Assembly (NCBI GenBank): GCA_013151415.1
Contig: JAADII010000144.1
Coordinates: 1-64,000, forward strand
Origin: Chloroflexota bacterium
Lineage (GTDB): Bacteria > Chloroflexota > Anaerolineae > J102
Length of the DNA stretch: 64,000 nucleotides
Reading direction: 5' to 3'
Position numbers and translations under genes: made by a program
Notes under the pieces: model-generated
Database searches by the model: none
What the model was told of the DNA's origin: nothing
What the model saw: the letters and a program-made list of their open reading frames with translations, nothing else
Shown here: positions 46,806 through 55,430 of the stretch, in pieces
How positions within the stretch are numbered: the stretch's first letter is position 1
How the letters are laid out: every line of letters starts with the position of its first letter

Positions 46806-47942
46806 ATGATCAAGCCCCTATTGAGAACAGGCATTCGGGTTCTGCCGGGACCGATCCGCAGACCGGTGCAGGACTATATCAGATACGTGAGCAAGCGTCG
46901 TTCATTGGAGCGGATGCAAAACGCCTTGCCCTATTGGGAGCGAAGGGAGCAGCCCGGAGAAAAGCCGCTGGTGAGGGTGGGGTTTATTGGCGCTGGCAAT
47001 TACGCTCGGCATCATCTCAAGGTGTTGAACGCCTTGAACAACGTCTCCATCGCGGCCATTCTCACCACCGGCAGCCCTCGCGGCCGCGCGGTGGCCGAAG
47101 AATATGGCGTCTCCAATCTTTATACCGATCGCGACGCCTTTTTAAGCGAAGTTGATGTCGATTGTTATGTGGTGGTGGTCTCGGCCTGGGCCATCAAGCC
47201 TGTGGCTATGGATTGTCTGGCCACGGGCAAGCCTGTGCTTTTGGAAAAGCCGGCCGGGGTTTCGCCCGAGGATACGGCCGAGCTGGTGGAGCAGGCCGAA
47301 AAATACAACACCTATGGCATGGTGTGCATGAACCGCCGCTTTTATTCGGTCATCGAACACGGGCTGGCCACGCTCGCGACTTATGGACCCATTCGCGGAG
47401 CCATTTTGGAAATGCCCGAGCGCATCACCGATGAACGCCAATCGCGGCGACTAACCGAATGGGACTATGATCACTTCGCTTTTCGCAACTCGGTGCATGG
47501 CATCGATTTGTTGCGCTATATCTTGGGCGATGTGAAGGAAGTGCACAGCATCGCCCGGCCCAATGTCGCCTTTGATAATGCCGCGGCCTCGTTCGGCGGC
47601 GTCATCGAGCACGAAGGCGGCGCCATGAGCGCCGTGCTGGCCTTATGGGACACACAGCTTCCCTGGCGACTCACGCTCATCGCCGAAAATGGGCGTTTGC
47701 GTTATGGGCCGTTCGAGCGCGGTTGGTTCATCAATGAAAAAGGCGTGGAGATTCCCATTCGCGCCGATGAAATCGATACTGCCTTTCGGGCCGGCGTCTA
47801 TGCGCAAGATCTTCATTTCATCGAAAGCGTGCGACACCATAAACAGCCCACCCTTCCGGCCTGTTTGCTGCCAGACGCGCTGAAAACGAATATATTGATC
47901 GAGCGTTTGTATGGAGGCGGTTCAATGGAGCGTTGGCGGTGA
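46806..47942 (+). CDS. Gfo/Idh/MocA-family oxidoreductase (second copy)
   Basis: 378 residues with a basic N-terminal extension of about 55 residues (IRYVSKRRSLERMQNALPYW) before the Rossmann motif VGFIGAGNYARHHLKVLNAL. EKP motif in VLLEKPAGVSPEDTAELV, then MVCMNRRFYSVIEHG and DYDHFAFRNSVHGIDLLRYILG, where the His-x3-Asp is the usual catalytic/structural pair. Related to but clearly different from the previous gene. Next gene starts within its stop codon (TGATG). Confidence 0.88.
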   Translation: MIKPLLRTGIRVLPGPIRRPVQDYIRYVSKRRSLERMQNALPYWERREQPGEKPLVRVGFIGAGNYARHHLKVLNALNNVSIAAILTTGSPRGRAVAEEYGVSNLYTDRDAFLSEVDVDCYVVVVSAWAIKPVAMDCLATGKPVLLEKPAGVSPEDTAELVEQAEKYNTYGMVCMNRRFYSVIEHGLATLATYGPIRGAILEMPERITDERQSRRLTEWDYDHFAFRNSVHGIDLLRYILGDVKEVHSIARPNVAFDNAAASFGGVIEHEGGAMSAVLALWDTQLPWRLTLIAENGRLRYGPFERGWFINEKGVEIPIRADEIDTAFRAGVYAQDLHFIESVRHHKQPTLPACLLPDALKTNILIERLYGGGSMERWR

Positions 47943-49309
47943 TGTCGAGATTGGGTGATACGCTTAATATTTTGCAAATTAGCACCTATGACCACGCCGG
48001 AGGCGCGGAGGGGGTGGCTTATAGTTTGTTCGAGGCCTATCGTCAGCGAGGTCATCGTTCTTATCTCGCCGTGGGCTGGAAGCGCGGACAAGATCCCGAC
48101 GTCTTCCAAATGAAGCCGCGTGCAAATGGCCGATGGCGAGATTGGTGGCTGAGACCCGAATGGCGAACGGAGGGATCAGGCGCTCGCGCGCGCGCTCGTT
48201 TGGCCGCCTTGGGCGACCCTCGGCGTTGGTTAGAACGTCAACTGGGCGTCGAAGACTTTCATTTTCCGGCCACAGCAACAGCGCCCCTTCTGCCTCCCCA
48301 TTCTCCTCACATTCTCCACGCCCACAACCTACATGGCGGATATTTTGACCTGAGGATGCTGCCGCGACTGTCGGCGCAGCGACCTTTATTTCTTAGCCTT
48401 CACGATGCATGGCTTCTTGCAGGGCATTGCGCGCATTCATTGGATTGTGATCGCTGGTTGCATGGTTGCGGTCGTTGCCCCGATATTGCACGCCCTATCG
48501 CTATCAAGCGAGACGCCTCGGCCTATAACTGGCGACGCAAACGAGACATCTATGCGCGCAGCAAGCTCTATGTGGCCACGCCTTGCCGTTGGCTCATGGA
48601 TAAAGTGGAGCGTTCGATGTTGATGCCTGGCATTGTCGAGGCGCGGATCATTCCCTACGGCATCGATCTCACCCTGTTCCATCCCGGAGACAAGCAAAAG
48701 GCCCGAGCGACGCTTGGTCTGCCGCAAGATGCGCATATTGTTCTGTTTGTTGGCCGCGCCACCCGCAGCAGCCCCTGGAAGGATTATGATTTAATGGAAA
48801 AAGTGGTCGAGCGGCTTGCAGTGAACGCTTCGAACGCGAAGACCGTATTTGTCTTCCTGGGTGAGGAACACGCGCCGCAAAAGCTTGGCTCGGTTTTGAT
48901 GTTGTTCAAGGGCTTTGAAAAACAGGCCGCGGACGTGGCTCGATTTTTCCAGGCTGCGGACGTTTATTTGCATGCGGCTAAAGCCGACACCTTTCCCAAT
49001 GTCGTTTTAGAGGCTATGGCTTGCGGTTTGCCGGTGGTGGCGACCGCTGTAGGCGGCATTCCCGAACAGGTGGAGGATGGGAAGACGGGACTTCTCGCGC
49101 CGACTGGCGATGTCGAAGCCATGACTGCATGCGTGCATCGGCTTCTCACAGACCCGGCGTTGCGACGTCGGCTGGGCATGAATGCGGCTTGTTCGGCGCG
49201 TGAGCGTTTCGACCGAGAGCGCATGGTGAATGATTATCTTGATTGGTATTATCAGACGTTGGCAAATCAACGTCGGCGTCCGGGTCGCTCTTTTGTGGCG
49301 GCTCATTGA
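47942..49309 (+). CDS. GT4 glycosyltransferase with Cys-rich motif (paralogue 1)
   Basis: 455 residues from ATG 47942, which shares a base with the preceding stop. Motifs: LNILQISTYDHAGGAEGVAYSL, HAHNLHGGYFDLRMLPRL, LHDAWLLAGHCAHSLDCDRW followed by HGCGRCPDIARP, a four-Cys pattern of one GT4 subfamily, IPYGIDLTLFHPGDKQKAR, VGRATRSSPWKDYD, and KADTFPNVVLEAMACGLPVVAT. Very similar along its whole length to the gene at 51613, pointing to duplication within the locus. Cytoplasmic NDP-sugar-dependent transferase. Confidence 0.9.
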   Translation: MSRLGDTLNILQISTYDHAGGAEGVAYSLFEAYRQRGHRSYLAVGWKRGQDPDVFQMKPRANGRWRDWWLRPEWRTEGSGARARARLAALGDPRRWLERQLGVEDFHFPATATAPLLPPHSPHILHAHNLHGGYFDLRMLPRLSAQRPLFLSLHDAWLLAGHCAHSLDCDRWLHGCGRCPDIARPIAIKRDASAYNWRRKRDIYARSKLYVATPCRWLMDKVERSMLMPGIVEARIIPYGIDLTLFHPGDKQKARATLGLPQDAHIVLFVGRATRSSPWKDYDLMEKVVERLAVNASNAKTVFVFLGEEHAPQKLGSVLMLFKGFEKQAADVARFFQAADVYLHAAKADTFPNVVLEAMACGLPVVATAVGGIPEQVEDGKTGLLAPTGDVEAMTACVHRLLTDPALRRRLGMNAACSARERFDRERMVNDYLDWYYQTLANQRRRPGRSFVAAH

Positions 49310-49333
49310 CAAATCACGAACGCATTTTATAGA
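49306..49333 (+). promoter_or_regulatory. Putative promoter upstream of the methyltransferase
   Basis: TTGACA (49306-49311, overlapping the stop codon of the GT4 gene) and TATAGA (49328-49333), 16-base spacing. It would give a leader of about 65 bases before ATG 49404. AT-rich DNA follows, unlike the rest of the locus. Confidence 0.5.
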
Positions 49334-49403
49334 CTAATTTCGTTATTGTTTCACGGTGTTGCATCTCCTCTCATGTTGTTAAACTTCTCAAGAGATTTTG
49401 TCT

Positions 49404-50228
49404 ATGAAAGTTGTTCGTTCATTACACGTTCGCATTGCTCAAAAAGGATTTAAGGGCGCGATCCTGGATTTGCTCAATCCACGCACCTGGATACGCGCGC
49501 TCAGGCGTCGCTTGTTGCAATATAAACAACGGCGTTTTGCAAGTGGAGAGAACCTTGTAGTGGTCGATCTGCCCACCCTCACAGTGGATAAGAATCGGCA
49601 GATCTGGAACGATTATGATTGGTCATTGAGCGGTGAGGAGTGGACCGATCATGTGCGTGAATATCGCGGGCTTGAGCCGAAGCAGTGGAAGCAGGCGTTA
49701 ATCGACGGCATGATGCGAAAATACATTCAGCCGGGCTCTGTGGTGCTTGAAATTGGCCCGGGCGCGGGGCGTTGGACTGCTGAACTCGCGCCTTTGGCCG
49801 GTCGGTTGCTGGTGGCGGATATCACGGAACGTTGCCTGGATATTTGTCGAGACCGATTCCGGGAATATGCACACATTGAGTATTATCTCATCGAGCGGGG
49901 TCTGGATTTTATCGAGGATAACTCTCTGGATTATATATGGTCTTATGATGTGTTTGTACATATTAATCCAAGCGATGTTTCTGCATATATCCGCGATTTT
50001 TTCCGGGTGCTCAAGCCCGGCGGCATAGCCATTATTCATCATGCTGGTCAATATCCCACGGAGAAAGAGCGTCGACAAGGCTTGCGAACCTACATGAGTC
50101 GGGATTTGTTCGCTCATTTCGTGGCAAAGCATGGTTTGAACATGGTTGAACAAAATGAGAAACTGGCCCACAAGCCTGGCGATATTATCTCGGTGTTTGC
50201 CAAACCCTCATCTTCATTGGCTGGATGA
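49404..50228 (+). CDS. Class I SAM-dependent methyltransferase
   Basis: 274 residues from ATG 49404. After a basic helical N-terminus (about 1-75), motif I is VVLEIGPGAGRWTAELAPLA, motif II region LLVADITERCLDICRDRF, then SLDYIWSYDVFVHINPSDV and the post-motif FFRVLKPGGIAIIHHAG, typical of Methyltransf_11/25. Placed between polysaccharide transferases, so it probably methylates a sugar; terminal methylation is one known stop signal read by Wzt C-domains. That link is inference only. Confidence 0.85.
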   Translation: MKVVRSLHVRIAQKGFKGAILDLLNPRTWIRALRRRLLQYKQRRFASGENLVVVDLPTLTVDKNRQIWNDYDWSLSGEEWTDHVREYRGLEPKQWKQALIDGMMRKYIQPGSVVLEIGPGAGRWTAELAPLAGRLLVADITERCLDICRDRFREYAHIEYYLIERGLDFIEDNSLDYIWSYDVFVHINPSDVSAYIRDFFRVLKPGGIAIIHHAGQYPTEKERRQGLRTYMSRDLFAHFVAKHGLNMVEQNEKLAHKPGDIISVFAKPSSSLAG

Positions 50229-50280
50229 TGCTGTCAGGGGTTTGGGCGATGCATCTGAAGCCGATGAGTGAGTAAATTTT

Positions 50281-51612
50281 ATGAAATCTGTTGACATTGT
50301 CTATCTTTACGAACATGTGGTGCGCGAACTGGATGTTGCTTGCGCAGTGAAGCATTATCTAGAACGCGATGCGGGCCTTTCCGTCGAGCTGGTGCAATAT
50401 CCTTATGGCGTTCATCGGGCTATTGCGCAAGTGCGGCCGCGAATGGTGTTGTTGCCATTTTGCTATTACGACTGTTTTGCTTTGCCTAAGCACAGTTTTG
50501 GCGCTTGCTTGGTTGAATGGCCTCAAGCAATATATGTTAACCTGGCTTGGGAGCAGCTTCTTTATAAGGGCAATCAGGCCTCGAAAACCCCGACTGGCGA
50601 ATTTGCACTGAAGCACGTCTTTCATCATGCCTGGAGCGAATCTTTTCGCGATCTTTTGCTGGCTCAGGGCATTCCGTCCAAGCGCATTTTTCTCAACGGC
50701 CACCCCGCCTATTCCCTATACGATTTTCCATATAAAGATTGCTTTGTTTCGCGCGCCCAGTTGGCCGCGACATATGGGCTAGACGTGAATAAACGCTGGG
50801 TGTTTTTCCCCGAAAATTACAACTGGATGTTTTACACCATGAGCGATTTGAAACGTCATGGGCAATACGATCGCCAGCGAGAACGCGTCGATGAGCTCGT
50901 TCGGTTTTGTCAGTCGTCGTTCGCTCGAGTGATGCGCTGGTTTGTCAATCTGGCGCGCGAGCGCGATTTTGAGATCATCGTGCGGCCGCGTCCCGCCACG
51001 CCCTTAGAGCAGTTCGAAGCCAAGGTGCGAGAGACGGTCCCTGATCGACCTCCGCAAGTGCGGGTGCTCAAAGAAGGCACAGTGCGCGAGTGGATATTGG
51101 CCAGCGATATCGTGGTCACCTCACATAGCACGAGCTTGATCGAAGCTGCGGTTGCGGGGAAGCCGGCCTACATGCTCGAACCCCATCCTATTCCCGAAAA
51201 CCTGCACGCGCCCTGGCATGATCTGGCTTTGCACTTGCAAACCGAAGAAGCGTTTCGGCAGGCCATGATGACGCCGAACGACATGCGTGAGAATCGTTTA
51301 GGTCAATGGGCGCGCACAACGCTTATGGCCAACGGCGATTCCATTTGGAACCTGGCCCAATTTGTGGCCGATCTTTATGCAGGGCGCATCGAGCCGCCCC
51401 CGCCGGCCACCTATCGCAGCCTTATGCCGCCCGAGTTTCGTTTTCCTCGTCTGGCGTTCGAATATCGCAAATTTCGGGGGCGCAAACAGCGTCATGCTGC
51501 GCCAAGAGCCATCAACCCCAAATATGAGAAAGACCTCCTGAATCAAGAACAGTTGGAGCAACGCATGGCGCATTGGCGCGCCTGCCTAAACGGCTATCGA
51601 CCGAATGCTTAA
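50281..51612 (+). CDS. Capsule/surface-carbohydrate GT-B transferase-like protein
   Basis: 443 residues. N-terminal alpha/beta region (VDIVYLYEHVVRELDVACAV, RPRMVLLPFCYYD) and a C-terminal Rossmann half with FEIIVRPRPATPLEQFE, VREWILASDIVVTSHSTSLIEAAVAGKPAYML and EPHPIPENLHAPWHDL. This resembles the surface-carbohydrate/capsule-type and CDP-glycerol-transferase-like GT-B proteins. The last 50 residues are basic and helical. Flanked by the two GT4 paralogues. Donor unknown. Confidence 0.75.
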   Translation: MKSVDIVYLYEHVVRELDVACAVKHYLERDAGLSVELVQYPYGVHRAIAQVRPRMVLLPFCYYDCFALPKHSFGACLVEWPQAIYVNLAWEQLLYKGNQASKTPTGEFALKHVFHHAWSESFRDLLLAQGIPSKRIFLNGHPAYSLYDFPYKDCFVSRAQLAATYGLDVNKRWVFFPENYNWMFYTMSDLKRHGQYDRQRERVDELVRFCQSSFARVMRWFVNLARERDFEIIVRPRPATPLEQFEAKVRETVPDRPPQVRVLKEGTVREWILASDIVVTSHSTSLIEAAVAGKPAYMLEPHPIPENLHAPWHDLALHLQTEEAFRQAMMTPNDMRENRLGQWARTTLMANGDSIWNLAQFVADLYAGRIEPPPPATYRSLMPPEFRFPRLAFEYRKFRGRKQRHAAPRAINPKYEKDLLNQEQLEQRMAHWRACLNGYRPNA

Positions 51613-52995
51613 GTGAACATTCCTCTCAGGCGCGATGCGGTAAGTCAAAGCGATTTGAACATTTTGCAAATCAGCACCTACGACCACGCTGGTGGAGCTG
51701 AAGCGATTGCTTATGGTCTCTTTCGCGCCTACCGTAGGCGGGGTTTTGGCTCTTATATGGCGGTGGGCGTGAAGCGTGGAAACGACGCACATGTTTTTGA
51801 AATCCCTCGTTCGCGCAAGGCTGAACGTTGGCGGCGGTTTTGGTTGGGCGTCCGACGACGCGCGCATGCCCATGACGTCCTGGTCCGCGCATGCTTGCGC
51901 ATGGCCGCGTTGGGAGAGCCGCAACGCTGGCTGGAGCGGCAGTTTGGTGTTGAGGATTTTAATTTCCCAGGAACATCTCGATTGCTCGATCTAGCGCCTC
52001 ATCCCCCCGATATTTTCCACGCCCACAATTTGCACGGAGGATATTTTGATCTAAGGGCGTTGCCGCGTTTTTCTGCTTGGCGTCCTTTTTTTCTCACCCT
52101 CCATGACGCCTGGCTGCTCAGCGGACATTGCGTCCACTCTTTAGATTGCGACCGTTGGCGGATAGGCTGTGGGCGGTGTCCTGATCTGGCCCGGCCCATT
52201 GCCATTAAACGAGACGCGTCGGCCTACAATTGGCGACGAAAGCAGAGAATATTCGAACGTAGCCGCCTGTATGTAGCCACGCCCAGCCAATGGTTGATGG
52301 ACAAAGTGGCGCGCTCCATGCTTCAATCGGCCGTGGTCGAGGCCCGAGTGATTCATAACGGCGTCGATCTCACCCTCTTTCATCCCGGAGATAAACTCGA
52401 AGCCCGACAGGCGCTCGGCTTGCCGCGGCATTCTTTGTTGGTTCTGTTCGTTGGTCGCGTAGCGCGGCGAAGCCCGTGGAAAGACTATGTCACGATGGAG
52501 CAAGTGGTGAAGCGCCTGGCGTCACAATGGGAAGCCGACCCAATTACATTTCTTTTTTTGGGCGAATCTGGTGAAGCCCAACGCATGGGCTCAGCCACCG
52601 TTTTGTTAAAGGGTTTTCAGTCAGATCCGCATCAGGTGGCTGCATATTATCGCGCGGCCGATGTTTACATCCATGCTGCTCGCGCGGACACGTTTCCCAA
52701 TGCGGTCATCGAAGCCATGGCCTGTGGATTGCCGGTGGTGGCCACCGCGGTGGGCGGGATCCCCGAGCAGGTTCAGGACGGCCGCACCGGTTTTTTGGTT
52801 CCGGCTGGCGATGCCGAAGCCATGGCCGTTCGTTTGTTTCAGCTCTTGAAAGACGAACCTTTGCGCCAACGCATGGGTGCGGAGGCCGCGCTTGTAGCTC
52901 GCGAGCGTTTCGATCGCGAGCGCATGGTGGATGACTATCTGCATTGGTATCATGAGGTTCTGGCCCACCGGTTGGATGACGATGCAGGCGGCTAG
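51613..52995 (+). CDS. GT4 glycosyltransferase with Cys-rich motif (paralogue 2)
   Basis: 460 residues from GTG 51613, directly after the preceding stop. Shares all marks with the gene at 47942: LNILQISTYDHAGGAEAIAYGL, HAHNLHGGYFDLRALPRF, HSLDCDRWRIGCGRCPDLAR, AIKRDASAYNWRRK, LFHPGDKLEARQALGLP and ADTFPNAVIEAMACGLPVVA. Amino-acid identity looks well above half by eye. The two probably add related sugars in consecutive steps. Codon-level divergence is clear, so the duplication is not recent. Confidence 0.9.
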   Translation: MNIPLRRDAVSQSDLNILQISTYDHAGGAEAIAYGLFRAYRRRGFGSYMAVGVKRGNDAHVFEIPRSRKAERWRRFWLGVRRRAHAHDVLVRACLRMAALGEPQRWLERQFGVEDFNFPGTSRLLDLAPHPPDIFHAHNLHGGYFDLRALPRFSAWRPFFLTLHDAWLLSGHCVHSLDCDRWRIGCGRCPDLARPIAIKRDASAYNWRRKQRIFERSRLYVATPSQWLMDKVARSMLQSAVVEARVIHNGVDLTLFHPGDKLEARQALGLPRHSLLVLFVGRVARRSPWKDYVTMEQVVKRLASQWEADPITFLFLGESGEAQRMGSATVLLKGFQSDPHQVAAYYRAADVYIHAARADTFPNAVIEAMACGLPVVATAVGGIPEQVQDGRTGFLVPAGDAEAMAVRLFQLLKDEPLRQRMGAEAALVARERFDRERMVDDYLHWYHEVLAHRLDDDAGG

Positions 52996-53071
52996 GAACG
53001 CGGTGTGGAGATGGGGCGTTTTGGCATGAGTTCATGCCTTGCATAGGTCATTGGGAGAAAAGCTCTCAATC

Positions 53072-53143
53072 ATGAACAAAACTGACATAACACGCGCCGC
53101 TCTGGTCGAAGAGCTTTGTTCTCAAGCGAATCTCACCCTTTAG
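53072..53143 (+). pseudogene. 23-codon ORF resembling the N-terminus of an HU/IHF protein
   Basis: ATG 53072 to TAG 53143 encodes MNKTDITRAALVEELCSQAN plus three residues. The start MNKTDI-x-x-A-x-x-x-E resembles the first helix of HU/IHF DNA-binding proteins, but the protein stops where the second helix should begin and no continuation is seen in other frames. An 8-bp hairpin (53050-53057 with 53063-53070) sits directly before the ATG. It may be a fragment left by recombination, or coincidence. Confidence 0.25.
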
Positions 53144-53163
53144 TTTGCATTTTCTACAGCAAC

Positions 53164-55191
53164 ATGGTTATCGAAGCTATCGGTTCATTCCTTATCGTTA
53201 TCGTTCTCTTTCTCATTGGCATTGGGCCGGCCTTGTGGTTGGTTGCGCCTGGCGAAAAACGCATCGCCTACGCGGCCGCTATTGCGCCTATTCTCGGCCT
53301 TTCCTTCATCGGTCTGGTGGGGTTCACGCTCTTACGCTTTGTGGGTCCGGCGCGAATATGGGTCTGGCCTCTCACGCTGATCTTGTTTGTTTCGAGCGTG
53401 ATTGGCGTGGCGTTCGATTGGCGCCGACGCCGGGAGGATTATCGTTCATTCGAGGGTTGGCGCTCTTTGTTTGCTTCGGCCGTTTTGGTCTTGTTGTGCG
53501 CCGGGGTTCTGGCAGGACCGCTTTTCAGCAAGGGGATCAACTACGCAGTCTTTCGCGGCAACCCCAGCGACGCTTTCACCTATATGTCGGTGGCCGAGAC
53601 ATTCCGGGTGGTGGATTGGCCCACGCTCGAGGCCGGCGCGGACATGAGCAATCTAGAGGGGGTGGCGAAACTGGCCGAGATATCGCCCACCGCGCTTTAC
53701 TCGGCCCGCATGATTCTCAAACCCATTCGTTTGACCACTCAGGTTGGGTTTGCCTGGGCCGCACAATGGCTGGGCTTGGCCATCGAACGGTTTTTCTACG
53801 CATATAACCTTATATCCTTTATCATCGCCATTCCTTTGGTGTTGGCTTTGGCCGCGCAGATGCGGTTGCCGAAAAAAATGGCGTGGCTGGCCGCGTTGGC
53901 CGTTGTCTTTGGTTTTTGGGCGCGGTTTCTGTTGGAGATCGATGCGGCCGCGCGCATGAATCTCTTACCGCTGTTTCTGTTCTTCGCCTTCGCCTGGATT
54001 CAGCTTGAGAAAGCCCCGTTGCGCGCGTTTTCTCGCGAGCGCGTTTTGTTGGCCCTGGCCTCGGCCGCGTTGGTCGCCTTTTATGTGCAATCCGTTCCCA
54101 TCGCCGCGTTGGCTATGGCCTTCTATTATGGTTTGGGGATGATACAACGCGCTGTTCCTTTCAAGGCGCTTCTTTTCCATCTTATCACCTTAGCGCTCGC
54201 TCTGCTTTTCATCTTGTTGGGTTCGCAAGTTGATTTCGCATTGAAGACGTTGTTTTGGCAAACGCCGGTGGTGGTGGGAAACACCTCGCCTCTCACCGAT
54301 CTAGACGCCCTGCTATATCTTTATCGCGATGGCCCCGCGGCCCTTTGGGGAACCCCGTTTTCCCTGTTGGCGGAAGCGTTTGCGCTTGGCCCGAGTTCGC
54401 TTTGGCGCTTGGCTGGTTTCATCTTGGGCGCTGCGCTCACACTGGTCTTCCTGGTTCTCGCCTGGCAGGGGCTACGCAATGTGCGACGCATCGACCAGCG
54501 CATTCTCCTCGCTTTGGTGGGCGCAGGCGCGTTCGTCGCAGCCGTTATGTTTGCGACCGGCACTTACTGGGCTTCGGGCCGCGCCTTCACCTATGTTTAT
54601 CCTTTTCTTGTTCTCAGCATTATGGTGTTGTGGAGTGAGAATGACGCACAGGCTGCGTGGTTGTCTGTGGCCCGAAAGCTGGTGGCGGCCTGGTTTGTGT
54701 TGCAGGTTTTGTTTGGGCTTTCGTTGCCTTATGTTCATCTCACGCAACTCAAGCCTTTCCGCACCGCCAACGCCAATAAGCCAGAGGATTACGACGTTTC
54801 GGCTCTGACGAGCGCGCTGAATGAAGCTGATCCGCAATGGTTGGCGGTGAGCGCCCCAAGAGAGGAGGGGCTTTGGATGTTTCCCTATTATCTGATGTTT
54901 GTGTTTGACGATTATCCCGTCTATTTTCTCAGCGGCATTGGTTTCGACAACAACACAGATTTTCAAAATCTCTGGTTTGGCGAGCTAAACGCCGCGCCCG
55001 ACTATGTTGTGGTGCGGACGAATTCCGATTTCGTTGCCGGTGAAGGATGGGGCGAGCTGATCGCGAGCACAAAAGACTTAAGGTTGTATCGGGTGAACGC
55101 GCCCAATATCGAAGTCTTTCGCCAACATGAAGCATTTTTACAAGCTCAAGAGGCCAATAAGCTACTTTTTCCCGGTCTGCACACTCCCTAA
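53164..55191 (+). CDS. GT-C type (GT39-like) integral membrane protein
   Basis: 675 residues from ATG 53164. Two N-terminal spans, a first periplasmic loop with FRGNPSDAFTYMSVAETFRV (an acidic Asp-x-Phe-x-Tyr site as in GT-C enzymes), about ten more spans, and a soluble C-terminal domain of about 130 residues with DPQWLAVSAPREEGLWMFPYYL. The plan fits enzymes that transfer sugar from polyprenyl-phosphate carriers outside the membrane. It may glycosylate or finish the polysaccharide of this locus. No clear Shine-Dalgarno sequence. Family assignment is by architecture. Confidence 0.7.
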   Translation: MVIEAIGSFLIVIVLFLIGIGPALWLVAPGEKRIAYAAAIAPILGLSFIGLVGFTLLRFVGPARIWVWPLTLILFVSSVIGVAFDWRRRREDYRSFEGWRSLFASAVLVLLCAGVLAGPLFSKGINYAVFRGNPSDAFTYMSVAETFRVVDWPTLEAGADMSNLEGVAKLAEISPTALYSARMILKPIRLTTQVGFAWAAQWLGLAIERFFYAYNLISFIIAIPLVLALAAQMRLPKKMAWLAALAVVFGFWARFLLEIDAAARMNLLPLFLFFAFAWIQLEKAPLRAFSRERVLLALASAALVAFYVQSVPIAALAMAFYYGLGMIQRAVPFKALLFHLITLALALLFILLGSQVDFALKTLFWQTPVVVGNTSPLTDLDALLYLYRDGPAALWGTPFSLLAEAFALGPSSLWRLAGFILGAALTLVFLVLAWQGLRNVRRIDQRILLALVGAGAFVAAVMFATGTYWASGRAFTYVYPFLVLSIMVLWSENDAQAAWLSVARKLVAAWFVLQVLFGLSLPYVHLTQLKPFRTANANKPEDYDVSALTSALNEADPQWLAVSAPREEGLWMFPYYLMFVFDDYPVYFLSGIGFDNNTDFQNLWFGELNAAPDYVVVRTNSDFVAGEGWGELIASTKDLRLYRVNAPNIEVFRQHEAFLQAQEANKLLFPGLHTP

Positions 55192-55430
55192 TTCATTGTC
55201 ATAGACAACTTCGGGAAGACATCCGCCGCCCATAGATTGAGCCTACGGCATCGCGTTGGAGGCCTGCGACCTGGCCCAACGTCCCATTAGTCGCTTGGCG
55301 AACGTCATAATGACAAAAGGTGGATTCCGGTTCGAAACCGATGTGGTTGGAACGCAATGCACCCAACGTCATGACGCCACCATGTTGAGGAGAATGTGCA
55401 TGACATTTGCGTCGTGCACACTTGTTTTAT

